From Russula earlei (Eukaryota > Basidiomycota > Agaricomycetes > Russulales > Russulaceae): a DNA stretch of 18,070 nt. The stretch is from NCBI GenBank assembly GCA_025769875.1, contig JAGFNK010000934.1:1-18070 (forward strand), read 5' to 3'. The translations under genes were made by a program, and so were the position numbers. Positions 1 through 9,471 of this stretch are shown here, piece by piece (the stretch's first letter is position 1; every line of letters begins with the position of its first letter). The notes under the pieces are model-generated. The model had not been told where the DNA came from. It ran no database searches and saw only the letters and a program-made list of their open reading frames with translations.

Positions 1-616
1 TACCTTGAAGACGAGAGGGGACTTTAGACTGAGCGGTCATGGGGGAGTACCCAGGAAGATGAGAGTATCACAAATGGACAGTCTGATGACTGCCATGCTA
101 CATTAGGGCTTATATACTGTGTACAGGGTCGATTACAAAGAACTGGAACTATTCTAGACTCTTTGGTACCATCCAATAGGACTACAGGATCATAAACTTG
201 CTTGTGTCAGGTTTCAGGCTTACTGAGTGTATTACTGATCATTGTGGAGCAATGACATCCTTATGATGTCACTGTGGAGCGCTTAGTGAGCCCATGAGGT
301 CATTGTGGAGTTGCTCAGTCAGCCATGATGTCATTGGAGCTAAATGACCTCATATGAGTTATGCAATGAGGTATAGGAGTCTGTGCTGCTGTTTCGGGTC
401 CCTGGTGGCTGAGTGGCCATGTGGCTGCCACGCGATGATTACACAATTAGGAAATGGGTGCCTGGTCATGTCATAATGCCTTTGCAATAGTGATATCTTG
501 CACTGCAGGAGGAGTAGCCCAAGAAATGGAAGTGTGTTGATGATGCAAAGTGAGACAGGTCTCTCTTGAGTGAAATAGAACAATATATGGCCAGGATCTG
601 GCCTTGGTTCGTAACA
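1..616 (-). repeat. Ty3/gypsy 3' LTR, partial (runs off the window)
   Basis: Read on the minus strand this starts TGTTACGAACC, a typical gypsy LTR start, right after the truncated integrase reading frame ends. It contains a TATATAAG box (minus, 109-116) followed by a sequence clearly related to the solo LTR at 7814-8775: both share the block around GACTGTCCATTTGT downstream of the TATA box. The far end lies outside the window, so LTR length and target duplication cannot be checked. The U3 part contains four copies of a TGTGGAG-like motif about 30 bases apart (241, 271, 302, 333). Open frames across this stretch, such as one at 359-739, have no recognisable protein features and are treated as chance. 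Confidence 0.7.
76..116 (-). promoter_or_regulatory. LTR core promoter: TATA box plus start-site palindrome
   Basis: TATATAAG lies at 116-109 on the minus strand. Downstream is an imperfect palindrome at 94-76 (GGCAGTC, four-base loop, GACTGTCC). The A of its TCAG is 32 bases after the first T of the TATA box, the usual distance to a start site. The same arrangement occurs in the solo LTR at 8047-8090. Confidence 0.5.
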
Positions 617-2460
617 GTCAGTGACATAGGTTCTGGTTGATTTCAAGGATTTGGGAGACTTCTTGAAACAGTTTGGAGGTGAAGTGAGAGTCACAGTTGG
701 AGATGATTTTAGAAGGGACTCCAGTTCATGGGAAGGCATGTTGTAAGAACAGTTTAGCCATTTCTAGAGTTCCCATATTTTTACAGCACGGTATGAATAT
801 TGCTGCTTTGGTAGAGTCATGGTCAGTGATGGTCATGATGGTGTCATATCCTTCTGACAGGGGGAGGTCAATGATCCAATCGATGGCTAAGGTCTGGAAG
901 GGCTTCTGGAATTTGGGGGAAATTGGATGAATTGGGGGACAAGTGGGGTGTGTTGAAGATTTGTTGGGTTGACAGGTGGTGCATCCTTGGATGTAGTCTT
1001 GGATGAAGTAACCCATTTTAGGCCACCAGAAGGACTCCTGAATTGAATACAGGGTTTGAGCATTCCCCATATGTCCTCCAAGGATGCTGTCATGATAAGT
1101 GTGTAGAATCTTTTGTAGAAGGGGTTCTTGATATGGTACAACCAAATTTCCATCTTTGAATAGTGCACCATCATCTTCTTGGAGGTCATGCTTAACTTTC
1201 CACATAAGTAGATCTGATTGTCAATCCTTTTGTTCCTCCAGGATTTGTTCATATAGATCTTCTGTGTGGAGTGTGCAAATAAAAAGTTTGTCAGGGAGCA
1301 CCATGACATTTTGATTGTCTCCTGACCCATCATTGTGGTCTGGTTGTCATGAGAGAGCATCTGCACAATTGGAAGTTCCAGGTTTGTGGTGGATTTTGAA
1401 GTGGTAGTCTGCAAATTTTTGGTTGATCTTATGAGCGAGTCAGTAGTGGGTGAGGTTGGTGTGGTCTGTAAAAATTCTGATAGGGTGTCTTGTTCTGACC
1501 CATAGGTATTGCCAGCGTTGAAGTGCGAGGATCAAGGCCAGGAATTCCCTATCCCAAACTGGGTAGTTCCTCTCTGCCTTGTTGAATGCATGTGACATGT
1601 TACCGATCATTTTCCTTTTCCCCCTTGAGTCCTTTTGGAACAGGATTGCTCTGGTGGCGAATTGTGAGGTGTCAGTTTCTAATTCATATGGGAGGTCAGG
1701 GTTGGCAGTGTAGAGTTCAGGGTCATCACAAACTACTGATATCAGAGTTTCCAGGGCAGCAGTTGCTTCTGGGGTCCAGAAAAGGGGGTTCCTTTATTGA
1801 TTGTGGAAAAAATGGGGCAAGCTATTTTAGCAAAATCCTGGATGAATGGTCATTGGTAGTTGAGAGTGCCCATGATTTGTTGCACTTGTTTCAGGTTGTT
1901 GGGGGGTCTTGGCCAGTTTTTGAGGCTGTCCATTTTGACTGGGTCAATCTTGAGGGTTCCTTGGTTGATTTGGAAGCCCAAGAAATCAATTTCCTCTTGT
2001 TCAAAGGCGCATTTGGATGCTTTCAGAAAGTAAGAGGGAGGTTAAGGAACTTGTGTGTGATCTGTCAGTGAAGATGCTCTTCTCTTGGTCCTGTGGCTAT
2101 TGCCATGTCATCCAAGTAGTTGCAGGTGTTTTCAGGGTATTTGAGAAGCCAGGTTTGTAGGGTGTGGTTCATTGCTCATTGGAAGGCTGCCAGGGCATTG
2201 GTGAAGCCAAAGCCCATTACCATGGGAATGAATGTGCCAAATTGGGTTTTGAAGGCCCCCTTGTGTTGGTCTTCTGGATGAATTAGGATGTTATTGTAGC
2301 CAGCTCTGACATCAAATTTGCTAAAGGTGGTCTTGCCCCTTAGTCAGTGTAACTGTTCCTCCATATTTGGTAAGGCATGGTAATCAGGGATGGTGGTGTT
2401 GTTGAGTTTTCAGTGTTGAGATTACCACTGCTTTGGGCAGTCTGATGTAATCACAGCCCA
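617..2460 (-). pseudogene. Ty3/gypsy pol remnant (RT, RNase H, integrase), truncated at both ends
   Basis: Read from 2460 leftwards, the frames give, in gypsy order, reverse transcriptase (CDYIRLP near the start, FDVRAGYNNI, catalytic YLDD at 2118-2107), RNase H (LETDTS, the Glu in WDREFLAL, and FTDHTNL at about 1690-1470), the integrase HHCC zinc domain (HDSILGGH and CTTC, 1103-971) and the start of the DDE core (LAIDWI at 885-874). The second integrase Asp, normally in SDRG, reads SNCDS here. The frame then stops and the LTR begins, so the rest of the integrase core and C-terminus are gone. Gag, protease and the N-terminus of RT are missing upstream. Several stops and shifts (for example near 1350, 1230 and 2060) show it is dead. 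RT copied element RNA to cDNA and integrase inserted it; neither can work now. The family call is firm; no lineage is assigned. Confidence 0.85.
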
Positions 2461-2569
2461 GTTGCATTAACTCATTGGCTCCCATGGACCAGGCACTCCC
2501 AGCTCACATGCATCACTCATGTGTTGGATCAGCCCAGACCAGCTCAGCTCAGATGCTGCAGCCTGCATA
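2461..2569. other. Spacer between gypsy remnant and copia B LTR
   Basis: About 110 bases with no recognisable coding or repeat structure except a short CAGCTCAG-rich patch. It may be where the gypsy element was truncated. No target duplication for the copia B LTR can be identified, because its partner LTR is not in the window. Confidence 0.3.
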
Positions 2570-2903
2570 TGTTACAATGATAAGTTAATTGATGACAATC
2601 AGTAGCTACTAACAACTGATCCTTTATGATACAAGTTGGTAGTTATGATTACTTTGCTTGGAGATGCTCTCATGTATTTAAGAAGAACTCAATTAGCTAG
2701 ATCACTTCAGTCTTGTCTTACACAATACTGAAGTGAGTACTTACTGTTTCCTATCTTATCTATCACATCTAATCACACGTTGTAGATATCTTTTGATAGG
2801 TATTACTGAATTACAGTTTTGTCTTACACAAACTGAAATATCTTTTGATAGATCTTAAGGATCTTATGTCTGTTATCATAACCTGTGCCCATCTGCTTCA
2901 ACA
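2570..2903 (+). repeat. Copia B 5' LTR (334 bp)
   Basis: It begins TGTTACAATG and ends CTTCAACA, giving TGTT/AACA ends. It is followed at once by a 15-base primer-binding site identical to that of copia A, which fixes the right boundary and the plus orientation. It contains a TATTTAAG box at 2675-2682, a stem CACTTCAG/CTGAAGTG at 2703-2735 and a related second module (CAGTTTTG...CAAACTG, 2814-2835). It also carries two copies of ATATCTTTTGATAG. A diverged relative in minus orientation lies at 17146-17319. No 3' partner is seen, so this is an orphan 5' LTR. Confidence 0.75.
2675..2735 (+). promoter_or_regulatory. Copia B core promoter: TATA-like box and initiator-like palindrome
   Basis: TATTTAAG at 2675 is followed by TTCAGTC inside the stem CACTTCAG (2703-2710) / CTGAAGTG (2728-2735). 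The A of TCAG (2709) is 34 bases from the first T of the box, a plausible transcription start. Confidence 0.45.
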
Positions 2904-2918
2904 GGTTATGGGCCCTGC
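2904..2918 (+). other. Primer-binding site of copia B (initiator Met tRNA, anticodon arm)
   Basis: GGTTATGGGCCCTGC directly abuts the LTR end. Its reverse complement contains CCCATAACC, matching the initiator methionine tRNA anticodon stem-loop (known form GGGCUCAUAACC) with one mismatch. This fits the half-tRNA priming known in the copia group. It is identical over 15 bases to the copia A site. Confidence 0.7.
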
Positions 2919-4256
2919 CTGAGTCTAAATTCCAAAGGCAAAGATCAACACACAAGCTCATCATTCTCCCTCAATATATATCTCCCTTATTCAAGAGCCT
3001 CTGTTAATCAGAACAACACCCTACTCTCTTGGTCCCTGGAGCCAAAGGATTGATGTGTGCACATGTTTATCATGCATCAGGGGTACTGATTCTAATCTTT
3101 GTTAATCTGGCAACAACTGCTCCATTAGCCTGGGTTGGCAATTCACAATTACCTAAAGTTTACTCATGGCACCCTCACCTAATGTTTATGTTCCCTCCTT
3201 GATCTCAATCACTCGCTTGGTCATCTTGCTTACTGGCCATTACCCCACATCATGAATAATTATCATGCATTGCATTACAGTTACAGATGATAGCCCCTCC
3301 AGCAATACTTCTTAGGATGCTGAGGGAGAACACTTTTAGATGCACGTGCTCTTGAAATATACATTCAGATGGTCACATTGGTAGTAACAAAAATGACACC
3401 AAATTGTATACTTGCAAGCTCAAGTGGGAGGAACTCAAATGTGCATATGGCAGTGTCAGATCAATGTCAAGCATTCTACACATGGGCATCCCTTACATGC
3501 ACATTCCTAGATGTTAGATGACACACATCAGACATTCCACAATTGCAACAAATGATGCATGGATCACTCTCCAATATAACCATTTATTCATATCAAATCT
3601 CCATTTCACCTCTATTCTTATCTATCTAAAATGTTACCCAATGCTTACTTGGCTGTCACATTGACAAATTCTAGCCTCTGGTGCTCTGATGGACCTTTCC
3701 CTACATGATCCAGGTACAGATCAGTAATGAAGATGGTCATCAGGCTGGCCTCTCTGCCTCACAAAATACAGTCATTCTGGTAAAGACACACAATGCTATG
3801 TCCAAAATACAATGCTGCTATTGCAATAAACTTGGGCATGCAGTCTGGACTACTGGAAGGAGAAGGTGACAAATACAAAAGTGACAGGCACTGACAGGAA
3901 TGTCAGCATGTACATAGTGGGCAATACTGCTCCTATCACCAAGGTATTGGACATCCAATGAATATGAGATTCTGGGTTTCCCTTTACATGGCAGCTAGAT
4001 CTTGATCAACTATGGAGCTCCTCATCATATTAGTCCATTCCAGACCCCCGACTTCATTATTTGTGCTCCAGCCTCCAGATCTATTACTCTGGGAGGTTAT
4101 ACAGTCATCAGACAGATTGGGACTGGATCTGTGTCCATCCTGCTGGCTGGAAGGCCTTGGAGATATCCTTATTAACCCTCATAGACATTCTACATGTACC
4201 AAAGGCCAATGCATGCAACTACACAGTACATGTGCTACTTGGAATGAGGGATGCAT
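2919..4256 (+). pseudogene. Copia B gag-protease remnant, heavily decayed
   Basis: No long frame survives, but pieces in different frames follow copia order. A possible gag start is near 3166 (MAPSPN), followed by LTGHY, which resembles the conserved N-terminal gag motif. A zinc knuckle missing its last Cys lies at 3813-3839 (CYCNKLGH). Protease-like pieces lie at about 4020-4150 (SITLGGY, IGTGSVSI) with the flank DILHVPKANA at 4184-4213; the DSG active site itself cannot be read. Stops and frame changes occur throughout. The remnant ends exactly where copia A begins at 4257. I could not find its integrase or RT beyond 11010, so either they were lost before or after the A insertion, or the junction was rearranged. 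The frame at 4012-4404 is partly accidental and crosses into the copia A LTR. Confidence 0.6.
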
Positions 4257-4641
4257 TGTTGCGCAGCATAGAGCGCAGCTAACAGGCCAAGCAACCCACC
4301 TTAGAGGTTGTGCTAATGCTCAAGTGATATTGGGGTGTAGAGCGATGTGTATACTCGTCTACATGTATGGTATTTATACCTCTATGACCCAGGGCTGTTC
4401 CTAAGTCCAAAAGAGGTGACTATAGGTGTCCACTATATCGCGCACTCAGTGATGCGTGATGTGGAAACGTTCTAGACGCAGCATAAGGCTGCATCTTGTG
4501 ATAGATAGCGTAGTATGTGTAACCCTATTGCCATAAGCGCATATACTAAAGTTCTGTCTAACACATAACATCTATGAGCAGATCTTGAACCTTGTATGAA
4601 GGTCTTCGCCTTCTTTGATCCGTTCTGGTTCCGGTTCAACA
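4257..4641 (-). repeat. Copia A 3' LTR (385 bp)
   Basis: This is the direct repeat partner of 10626-11010, equal in length, with TGTTG/CAACA ends. On the minus strand a TATAAATA box lies at 4378-4371, so U3 is to the right and R-U5 to the left. Unlike the other LTRs here it has no TCAG palindrome 30 bases after the box. Confidence 0.93.
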
Positions 4642-4651
4642 CTCCCCCTTG
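4642..4651 (-). other. Copia A polypurine tract
   Basis: CAAGGGGGAG on the minus strand sits directly against the 3' LTR, where plus-strand DNA priming occurs in LTR elements. It lies about 40 bases after the apparent pol stop codon (TGA at 4693-4691). Confidence 0.75.
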
Positions 4652-4690
4652 CTAAGTGCATCAGTAGATGCTGTGAGCATATTCCCACAT

Positions 4691-5549
4691 TCAGGGGTAG
4701 AACATTAGTCCTAGTTGCTCCCTGAATTTGAGGAACTTGACATGTCACAAGGTTCTTGGTGAACATGTCGGCTGGGTTATTAGCCCCTTCAATAAAGAAT
4801 AGCTCCACCTGTTTATTTTGAATGACTTCACGAATGAAGTGATAGCACAAATCAATAGTGTTTGATGCGCTTTTCTTGCACAGGGTTGGAGGCTAAGAAT
4901 ATTGAGCCTTGGTTATCACCGAACAGTGGGATGGGAGCAAGATTAATGCCAAGTTCTGTTAGTAAGGATTTAATCCAAACCAACTGTCTGCTCGTGTCAG
5001 AGAGCGACATGTACTCAGCTTCAGTGGAAGGAGAGCGCGAACTGTTTTCTGCGCTCGTGAGTTCCACGAAAATATTGCTCCAGCCAGGTTCACCATATAG
5101 CCTGTAGTGGACTTCCGATTAGTCGGATCAGAAGCCCAGTCAGAGTCAGCATATGCCATTAGGCCGCCATTAGATGGTCCATCATAGACCAAGGCATAAT
5201 TGGCGGTTCCCAAGAGGTATCGGCAAATATAGTATGCACAATTTAAATGATCCTCTGAGGGATTGGCAGCGTGTTGCGACAACTTAGTGACTGCAAAGGC
5301 TATGTCTGGACGCGTTCCAAGCATTATGTATAGGAGTGATCCTATAACTTGCTGGAATTTTGACCGCAAGGCTGGGTCAGCAGTGGAAGTGTTGGGAGAG
5401 GGGTGATAGCCCTCTGGTAGTGGAGTAGGAGCAGGGTTTGCATCAAGCAAATCAAAACGCTGTAGCACTTTCTTTAGATATTCAGTCTGGTCCAGATGTA
5501 TCTGGCCTGGACTTGTGTTGAATGTGCATGCGTAGAAATTCTTGGGCAT
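4691..5549 (-). pseudogene. Copia A RNase H and C-terminal RT connection
   Basis: The frame from 5549 gives the end of RT and the start of RNase H: the TRPDIAFAV block typical of copia, then ADSDWASD and RKSTTGY. After a frameshift near 5050 it continues with STEAEYMSLSD, FGDNQGS and EKRIKH. A second shift near 4855 is followed by CYHFIREV and NPADMFTK, and a third after FTKNL leads into FLKFREQLGL and a TGA at 4693-4691. The acidic residues of RNase H (D, E, D) are all visible, so the domain was complete before at least three indels broke it. RNase H removes the RNA strand during cDNA synthesis. Confidence 0.87.
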
Positions 5550-6191
5550 CGCCCAGATCTCGACATTCCCAGAGCTTCATGAAGTGCTCCTTTGTTTTAT
5601 TGATTTGTTTTTTGTCTGCTCCAAAGAAGAGCACATCATCAACATAGACGATGGATATGATGCTCTTGTCTTTACTAACAAAGAGCCCAGAGTCAGACAT
5701 AAGGCGAATAAGGCCTGAGCGAGGCCATGGACTTGTCAAGGGCTTTCCACCATGCAAGTGCTGCTTGCTTGAGTCCTTATATTGCGCGTTTAAGGCGCAT
5801 GACTTTATGCTCTTGGCCTTTTTATTTTGAAGCCCTCAGGCTGCTCCATATAGAGCTCTTCATTCGAGCTCACCATAGAGAAAGGCAGTCTTGATGTCTA
5901 GTCCTGCTAATGTGCCAGTTTTTGAGCGCTGCGAGTGCAATCATTAGGCAGGACTGTCTCAAACCGTACCACAGGTGAGAATATTTCGTCATAGTCAATG
6001 CCTTCTACTTGGGAGAAGCCTTTGGCGACTAGTCTGGCTTTTTTACGACCATCAGACTTAAGGTCGAATACCCATCTATTTTTATTATTTTGCGATCCTT
6101 GGGAAGGATCGACTAGTTCGAAGACTTTGTGTCTGTAGGAGGGATTCCAACTCCTCTCGAGAAGCATCTTTCCACTCCTTTTGGAGTTCAC
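5482..6191 (-). pseudogene. Copia A reverse transcriptase
   Basis: Recognisable copia RT blocks run right to left: KVFELVDPSQ, ARLVAKGFSQ, IDYDEIFSPV, a disordered middle, then SIVYVDDVLFFGADK with the catalytic YVDD at 5646-5635. The first part (6191-5907) and the YVDD part (5757-5482) are in separate frames. Between them the fingers-palm segment (AFLYGELE and the KRALYGLKQ region) is scrambled by stops and indels. The RNase H frame overlaps its end. The catalytic aspartates are intact but the protein cannot be made in one piece. Confidence 0.87.
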
Positions 6192-7067
6192 TTGGCATTC
6201 GCTAGAATGTCCCTAAAGGTCCATTCACGAATCTTCACAGTATCAGGTGCTTCTGAACTTAGTGGAACTGCTTGGGCGAGCAGATAGTTCAGAAATTTGA
6301 CTCCCCCTTCCCTTGCTAGATGTAGAATGTCTTCTACCTCATCCTCAGAGGCTTGCGGCGGTTGATCGTCAAGGATGACAGGAGGGTAAGGGCCTGGTAT
6401 GGCCGATCCTGATGTACTACCCTCACTGGAGCTACCGGGTTGGTTTTCTGTCATTGTTCTCCATGTGCAGTGTGCGCCGAACTGTCTTTCTCCACTTCTG
6501 TGGGGTGTCTGCATTCACCATAGACGTTGCCAGGACGGGTAGGTACTTTCCTCAACCGCTGAGACCTTTGAAGAGGTACAGGTTCTTCAACAGGAGGAGG
6601 GGACGGTGTAGGAGGGACTGGGCAGTTTGCTCATGTCCTCTTCTTCTGGTGCCTGTATAGGCTGCTCATCGTCCTCACTTTTGATTGTAGGGAATGGGTC
6701 GTCAACACCAGGAATGGTGTCTTCGACAGGTTGTTGCGGTAGTTCCTCATGCGGTTCATTAATCCGCGTGGTACCCTTTAGTGTGCTGCTTTGTCGCATT
6801 TGGGGTACAGGGTCTCATCATACAGGGCTGGTAGCATTTGTGTAAAGCATATTATTAGGGAGCCTCATGAAGAGTGAGGCTTTGATCCCCTCAGTATGAC
6901 CAAGGTAGATCATTAGCTCGCTTTTAGGCGAAAGCTTGTTGACTCGACGCTTTTCTGGTATGTGCACATATGCACCACAACCAAATACTCTGAGGTGTGA
7001 GATATCAGGGACCTCGTTCTTTAGGACTTCGTAGGGTGTACGCCATTGAAGGCGTCTGGCAGGTGTC
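6192..7067 (-). pseudogene. Copia A integrase C-terminus and pol linker
   Basis: After a shift near 7075 the frame reads YNRTPARRL, WRTPYEVL, HLRVFGCGAYVHIPEKRR and LSPKSELMIYLGH, the standard C-terminal copia integrase region (residues binding DNA ends and the GKF-like block). An acidic, proline-rich linker follows (6799-6587 and 6514-6188; EDTIPGVDDPFPT, EDEVEDILHLAREGG), ending at WTFRDILANA, which introduces RT. At least two stops and two frame changes lie inside. Such low-complexity linkers between integrase and RT are usual in copia polyproteins. Confidence 0.78.
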
Positions 7068-7813
7068 CTATTGTAACAGTGTGTCCCATGATTTCACTGC
7101 AAATTCCCACCAGGAGGGAGGTAGACAAGCTTCAAGGCGCATTGCCTGAGCTTTGTCCATTACAGTGCGCATAAAGCGCTCTGCGCATCCATTCTGTTGT
7201 GGAGTGTATGGGGCACTTTGCAGGATTTTAATTCCTTTGTCCTTTAGCACATTATCAAAGGCCTCGGACTTGTACTATCCACCAGCATCAGACATCCACT
7301 CTTTGATTCCTGCTTTGTATTGGTTCTTGACCATAGCAAGGAATTGCTTGATGGCCATTATGGTTGACTTTTTATTTTTTAAGAGTGTGATCCATGCATA
7401 GGAGGAATAATCGTCAATGAAACTGACGAAATATTCGTACTTATGATATGACTTCACAGGGAAACTCTTAAGGTCTGAGTGAATACGCTCGAATGGTGCG
7501 GAAGCACAAGTTTCAGAAGGGGGGTGCACAGATGCAGGCATCTTGCCTTGCGCGCAGCCAGGACATACTGGCTGTTCCTGAGGGATTTTCAGGTCTTCAG
7601 GGAGACCCTTGGTATGTGTCTTTGCATGTGTTACAACATCCTTAGATGGGTGGCCAAGGCGTTGGTGAATGACATCATAATCTACCATGTAGATAAGAGA
7701 ATGCGCTTGCGCGCTTTCAATTGAGGCGTCTAACCAATACATGGTTTGACCTGGGAATAAGGGGTAAGAGGACAGGATTATACATCCGTCCTCTCATAGG
7801 GAAATATGATTTC
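7068..7813 (-). pseudogene. Copia A integrase (zinc domain and DDE core)
   Basis: Begins mid-domain at the solo LTR insertion. HISL, then an in-frame TGA (7796-7794), then EDGCIIL and FPGQTMYWLDAS form the pre-integrase segment. The zinc domain has HQRLGH and CPGCAQGK. The catalytic core shows IHSDLKS (first Asp), FIDDYSSYAW, MSDAGG (second Asp) and PQQNGCAERF (Glu), so the D-D-E triad survives. Two nonsense changes are clear: TGA in place of an expected Arg codon (CGA to TGA, a CpG change) and TAG after MSDAGG, where Glu is expected. Frame arithmetic shows this part is in frame with the protease part once the 967-base insertion is removed. Confidence 0.88.
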
Positions 7814-8775
7814 TGTCAAGACTCACTGTTGAACTATCCAGTTCAAGAGCGAGGGATAAGCTCGAAGACGAGTCGATAAACGTCCAAGACCGCGTGGGCA
7901 AGAAGTAGAATCCAGAGTAGTAACAGATACCAGAGAGGTATTGTTACTGTGAGAGTCGAGCAATCACGCAGGGAAGAGGCCAGAGTTGTCACAAGGGGAC
8001 GGTCCTTAAAGGAGTATCCCAGGGTTGGAGAGTGCTGTAAACAAATGGACAGTCTGAGGACTGTCCGCTACTTTATTGAGCGCTTATATACTACAAGAGA
8101 ACTGCTAAATAGGGAACAAGTCATAACCTTGTTATCAAGCACAATGGAGTGATGAGTAAGAAGTCGGAGGACGCTTACTGAGCATGCTCGGTCATGCTCA
8201 GTAAGCTGCTGAGTAAGAAGACTCTTCTTGATGAGTAAGAGTTTCCACTGTCCACGTGTTTACTACTTTTAGTGCACGTGTAAGCACCTGATTCATTTCT
8301 TGTTAGTTAGTTTAGGGCCGGTCATTTGAGGACTTGTAGTTTGGTTAGGGAATAGTGTCATCTTATAAGGCCCTTATATAGTTCTATTAGGGTCCTTAGA
8401 GTCGACCCTAATACTTCTATTAAGGTCCTTAGTATTGCCTTATAGTCGTTCTATAGTTATTAGAGTTGGTCTAATAACGCGTTGTAGGGCCTTTGATACT
8501 AGGTTAGTGCCTATTGTAGAGCTCCTAGGGTCGTTCCAAAGGGTCCTTAGGAAGGCCCTAATACTGTATTTTGTTGCTAGAAGGGTTGCCTTTAAGTGGG
8601 GCTTGCTGTATGTCGATTGTGCCGAGAATCGCTCGCGCAACAATGCGCGCGCGATATTGTGGACACCTTTACTCACCCCTTTTGCTCGTGTGAACAGGGT
8701 GACACCATAGAGACCAGGTTTCCTCCTATAAGGAAGGGTCCTTCAAGGGCCCTCTCCGGAGAATGGTTCATGACA
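7814..8775 (-). mobile_element. Solo gypsy-type LTR (962 bp) inserted in copia A
   Basis: On the minus strand it starts TGTCATGAACC and ends GTCTTGACA, giving TGTCA/TGACA ends. It is flanked by a perfect 5-bp duplication, ATTTC on the plus strand at 7809-7813 and 8776-8780. Removing it restores the copia A frame (GNRN joined to HISL). No internal gypsy sequence is left, so it is a solo LTR formed by LTR-LTR recombination. It resembles the gypsy LTR at 1-616 around the TATA box but differs elsewhere. Its U3 holds a 14-bp perfect hairpin (8173-8206), two CACGTG sites (8253, 8275) and a run of GGTCCTTAG repeats (8391, 8424, 8542). Open frames inside it have no protein signature. Confidence 0.93.
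8047..8090 (-). promoter_or_regulatory. Solo LTR core promoter: TATA box and perfect start-site palindrome
   Basis: TATATAAG (8090-8083, minus) is followed by the perfect palindrome GGACAGTC-four bases-GACTGTCC (8066-8047). The A of TCAGAC is at 8055, 35 bases after the first T of the box. The solo LTR could still act as a promoter reading leftwards into the copia A integrase. Confidence 0.55.
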
Positions 8776-9471
8776 ATTTCTATTCCCCAATGCATGCATC
8801 CCTTGTTGTAAAAACTCCCCCATAGATAATATCCGAGTGTTAATCTTCGGAATATAGAGAACAGGAGAAATGCACGTGACAACTATTTTTGAGTTGACAG
8901 TGTGCCGAAGCAACACAGCGCCTTTGCCTTCCACTTTTATTTCGAAGGTGAAGTGTGCTGATGCGCCAGAGTCAAGGAGCCATAAGGATCCCATTTTACT
9001 CAAGTTGTGCTTTCCTCTACATCTCGAACAATTTTTGTTACATTCACTTTGAAGGGAAGTAGTCCCTTCGCTAATTTGTACATTGTATGATACAAGCAAA
9101 CACTTATTAGTAATATCTAGCCCGCTTTGGGGCTGGGGAGATGCTAATAGGTTCTTTAGTGAGTGAAAGGAGAGAGGGAGGCGCACGCACGCTTCGTTAT
9201 CTTTGGGGTTGCTGCCCCAATCAAGCACTTCATCCGACAGAGTTGGAGCATGCTCAGGGGTGGCAGCACCTGATGGGATACCATCATATATGTCGAATAA
9301 ATCCGACGTATTAGTTTGCATGAAGTCGCCATCATCCTGGTCCATAGGCTCAGGGATGGGTGACAGAAGTTTAACTGCACTTGTCGAGGCAGCGGATTGA
9401 GTTGAGATCCGCTGCTCAAGGGTCTTGACTGTCTGTATAGTGGGGGTTACCAAGATTGTCAGCAAGATCAA
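8776..9471 (-). pseudogene. Copia A protease and start of pre-integrase segment
   Basis: The frame from 9471 contains a linker, a Cys-rich patch (CNKNCSRCRGKH) and the aspartic protease motif WLLDSGASAHFT, with the catalytic Asp in an intact DSG. It continues with VEGKGAVLLRH, SPVLYIPKINTRILSMGEFL and QQGMHALGNRN, where the solo LTR interrupts it. Fewer residues than usual separate AHFT from VEGKG, suggesting a small in-frame deletion. The protease frame is offset by one from gag, and the two frames overlap at 9416-9471, so either an indel or programmed frameshifting separates them. Because close relatives usually use a single frame, an indel is more likely. Confidence 0.86.

Noticed and set aside
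359..739. 126-codon minus frame in the gypsy LTR
   Set aside because: It crosses the LTR boundary, is out of frame with the integrase, and has no domain-like pattern.
4012..4404. Plus frame of 130 codons as a gene
   Set aside because: It runs from decayed copia B protease into the copia A LTR across an insertion junction, so it is a chance fusion.
4572..4693. Copia A pol reading through the polypurine tract into the LTR
   Set aside because: The conserved end FLKFREQLGL lies in another frame, which stops at TGA (4693-4691) before the tract; the read-through frame follows a frameshift.
7814..8150. Continuation of copia A pol upstream of DRNHISL (reading SLALELDSSTV)
   Set aside because: This open stretch lies inside the solo LTR. 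The target duplication shows the true join is GNRN to HISL.
9416..9471. Programmed frameshift between copia A gag and protease
   Set aside because: The overlap exists, but the element has many random indels and no clear slippery site was found, so decay is the simpler reading.
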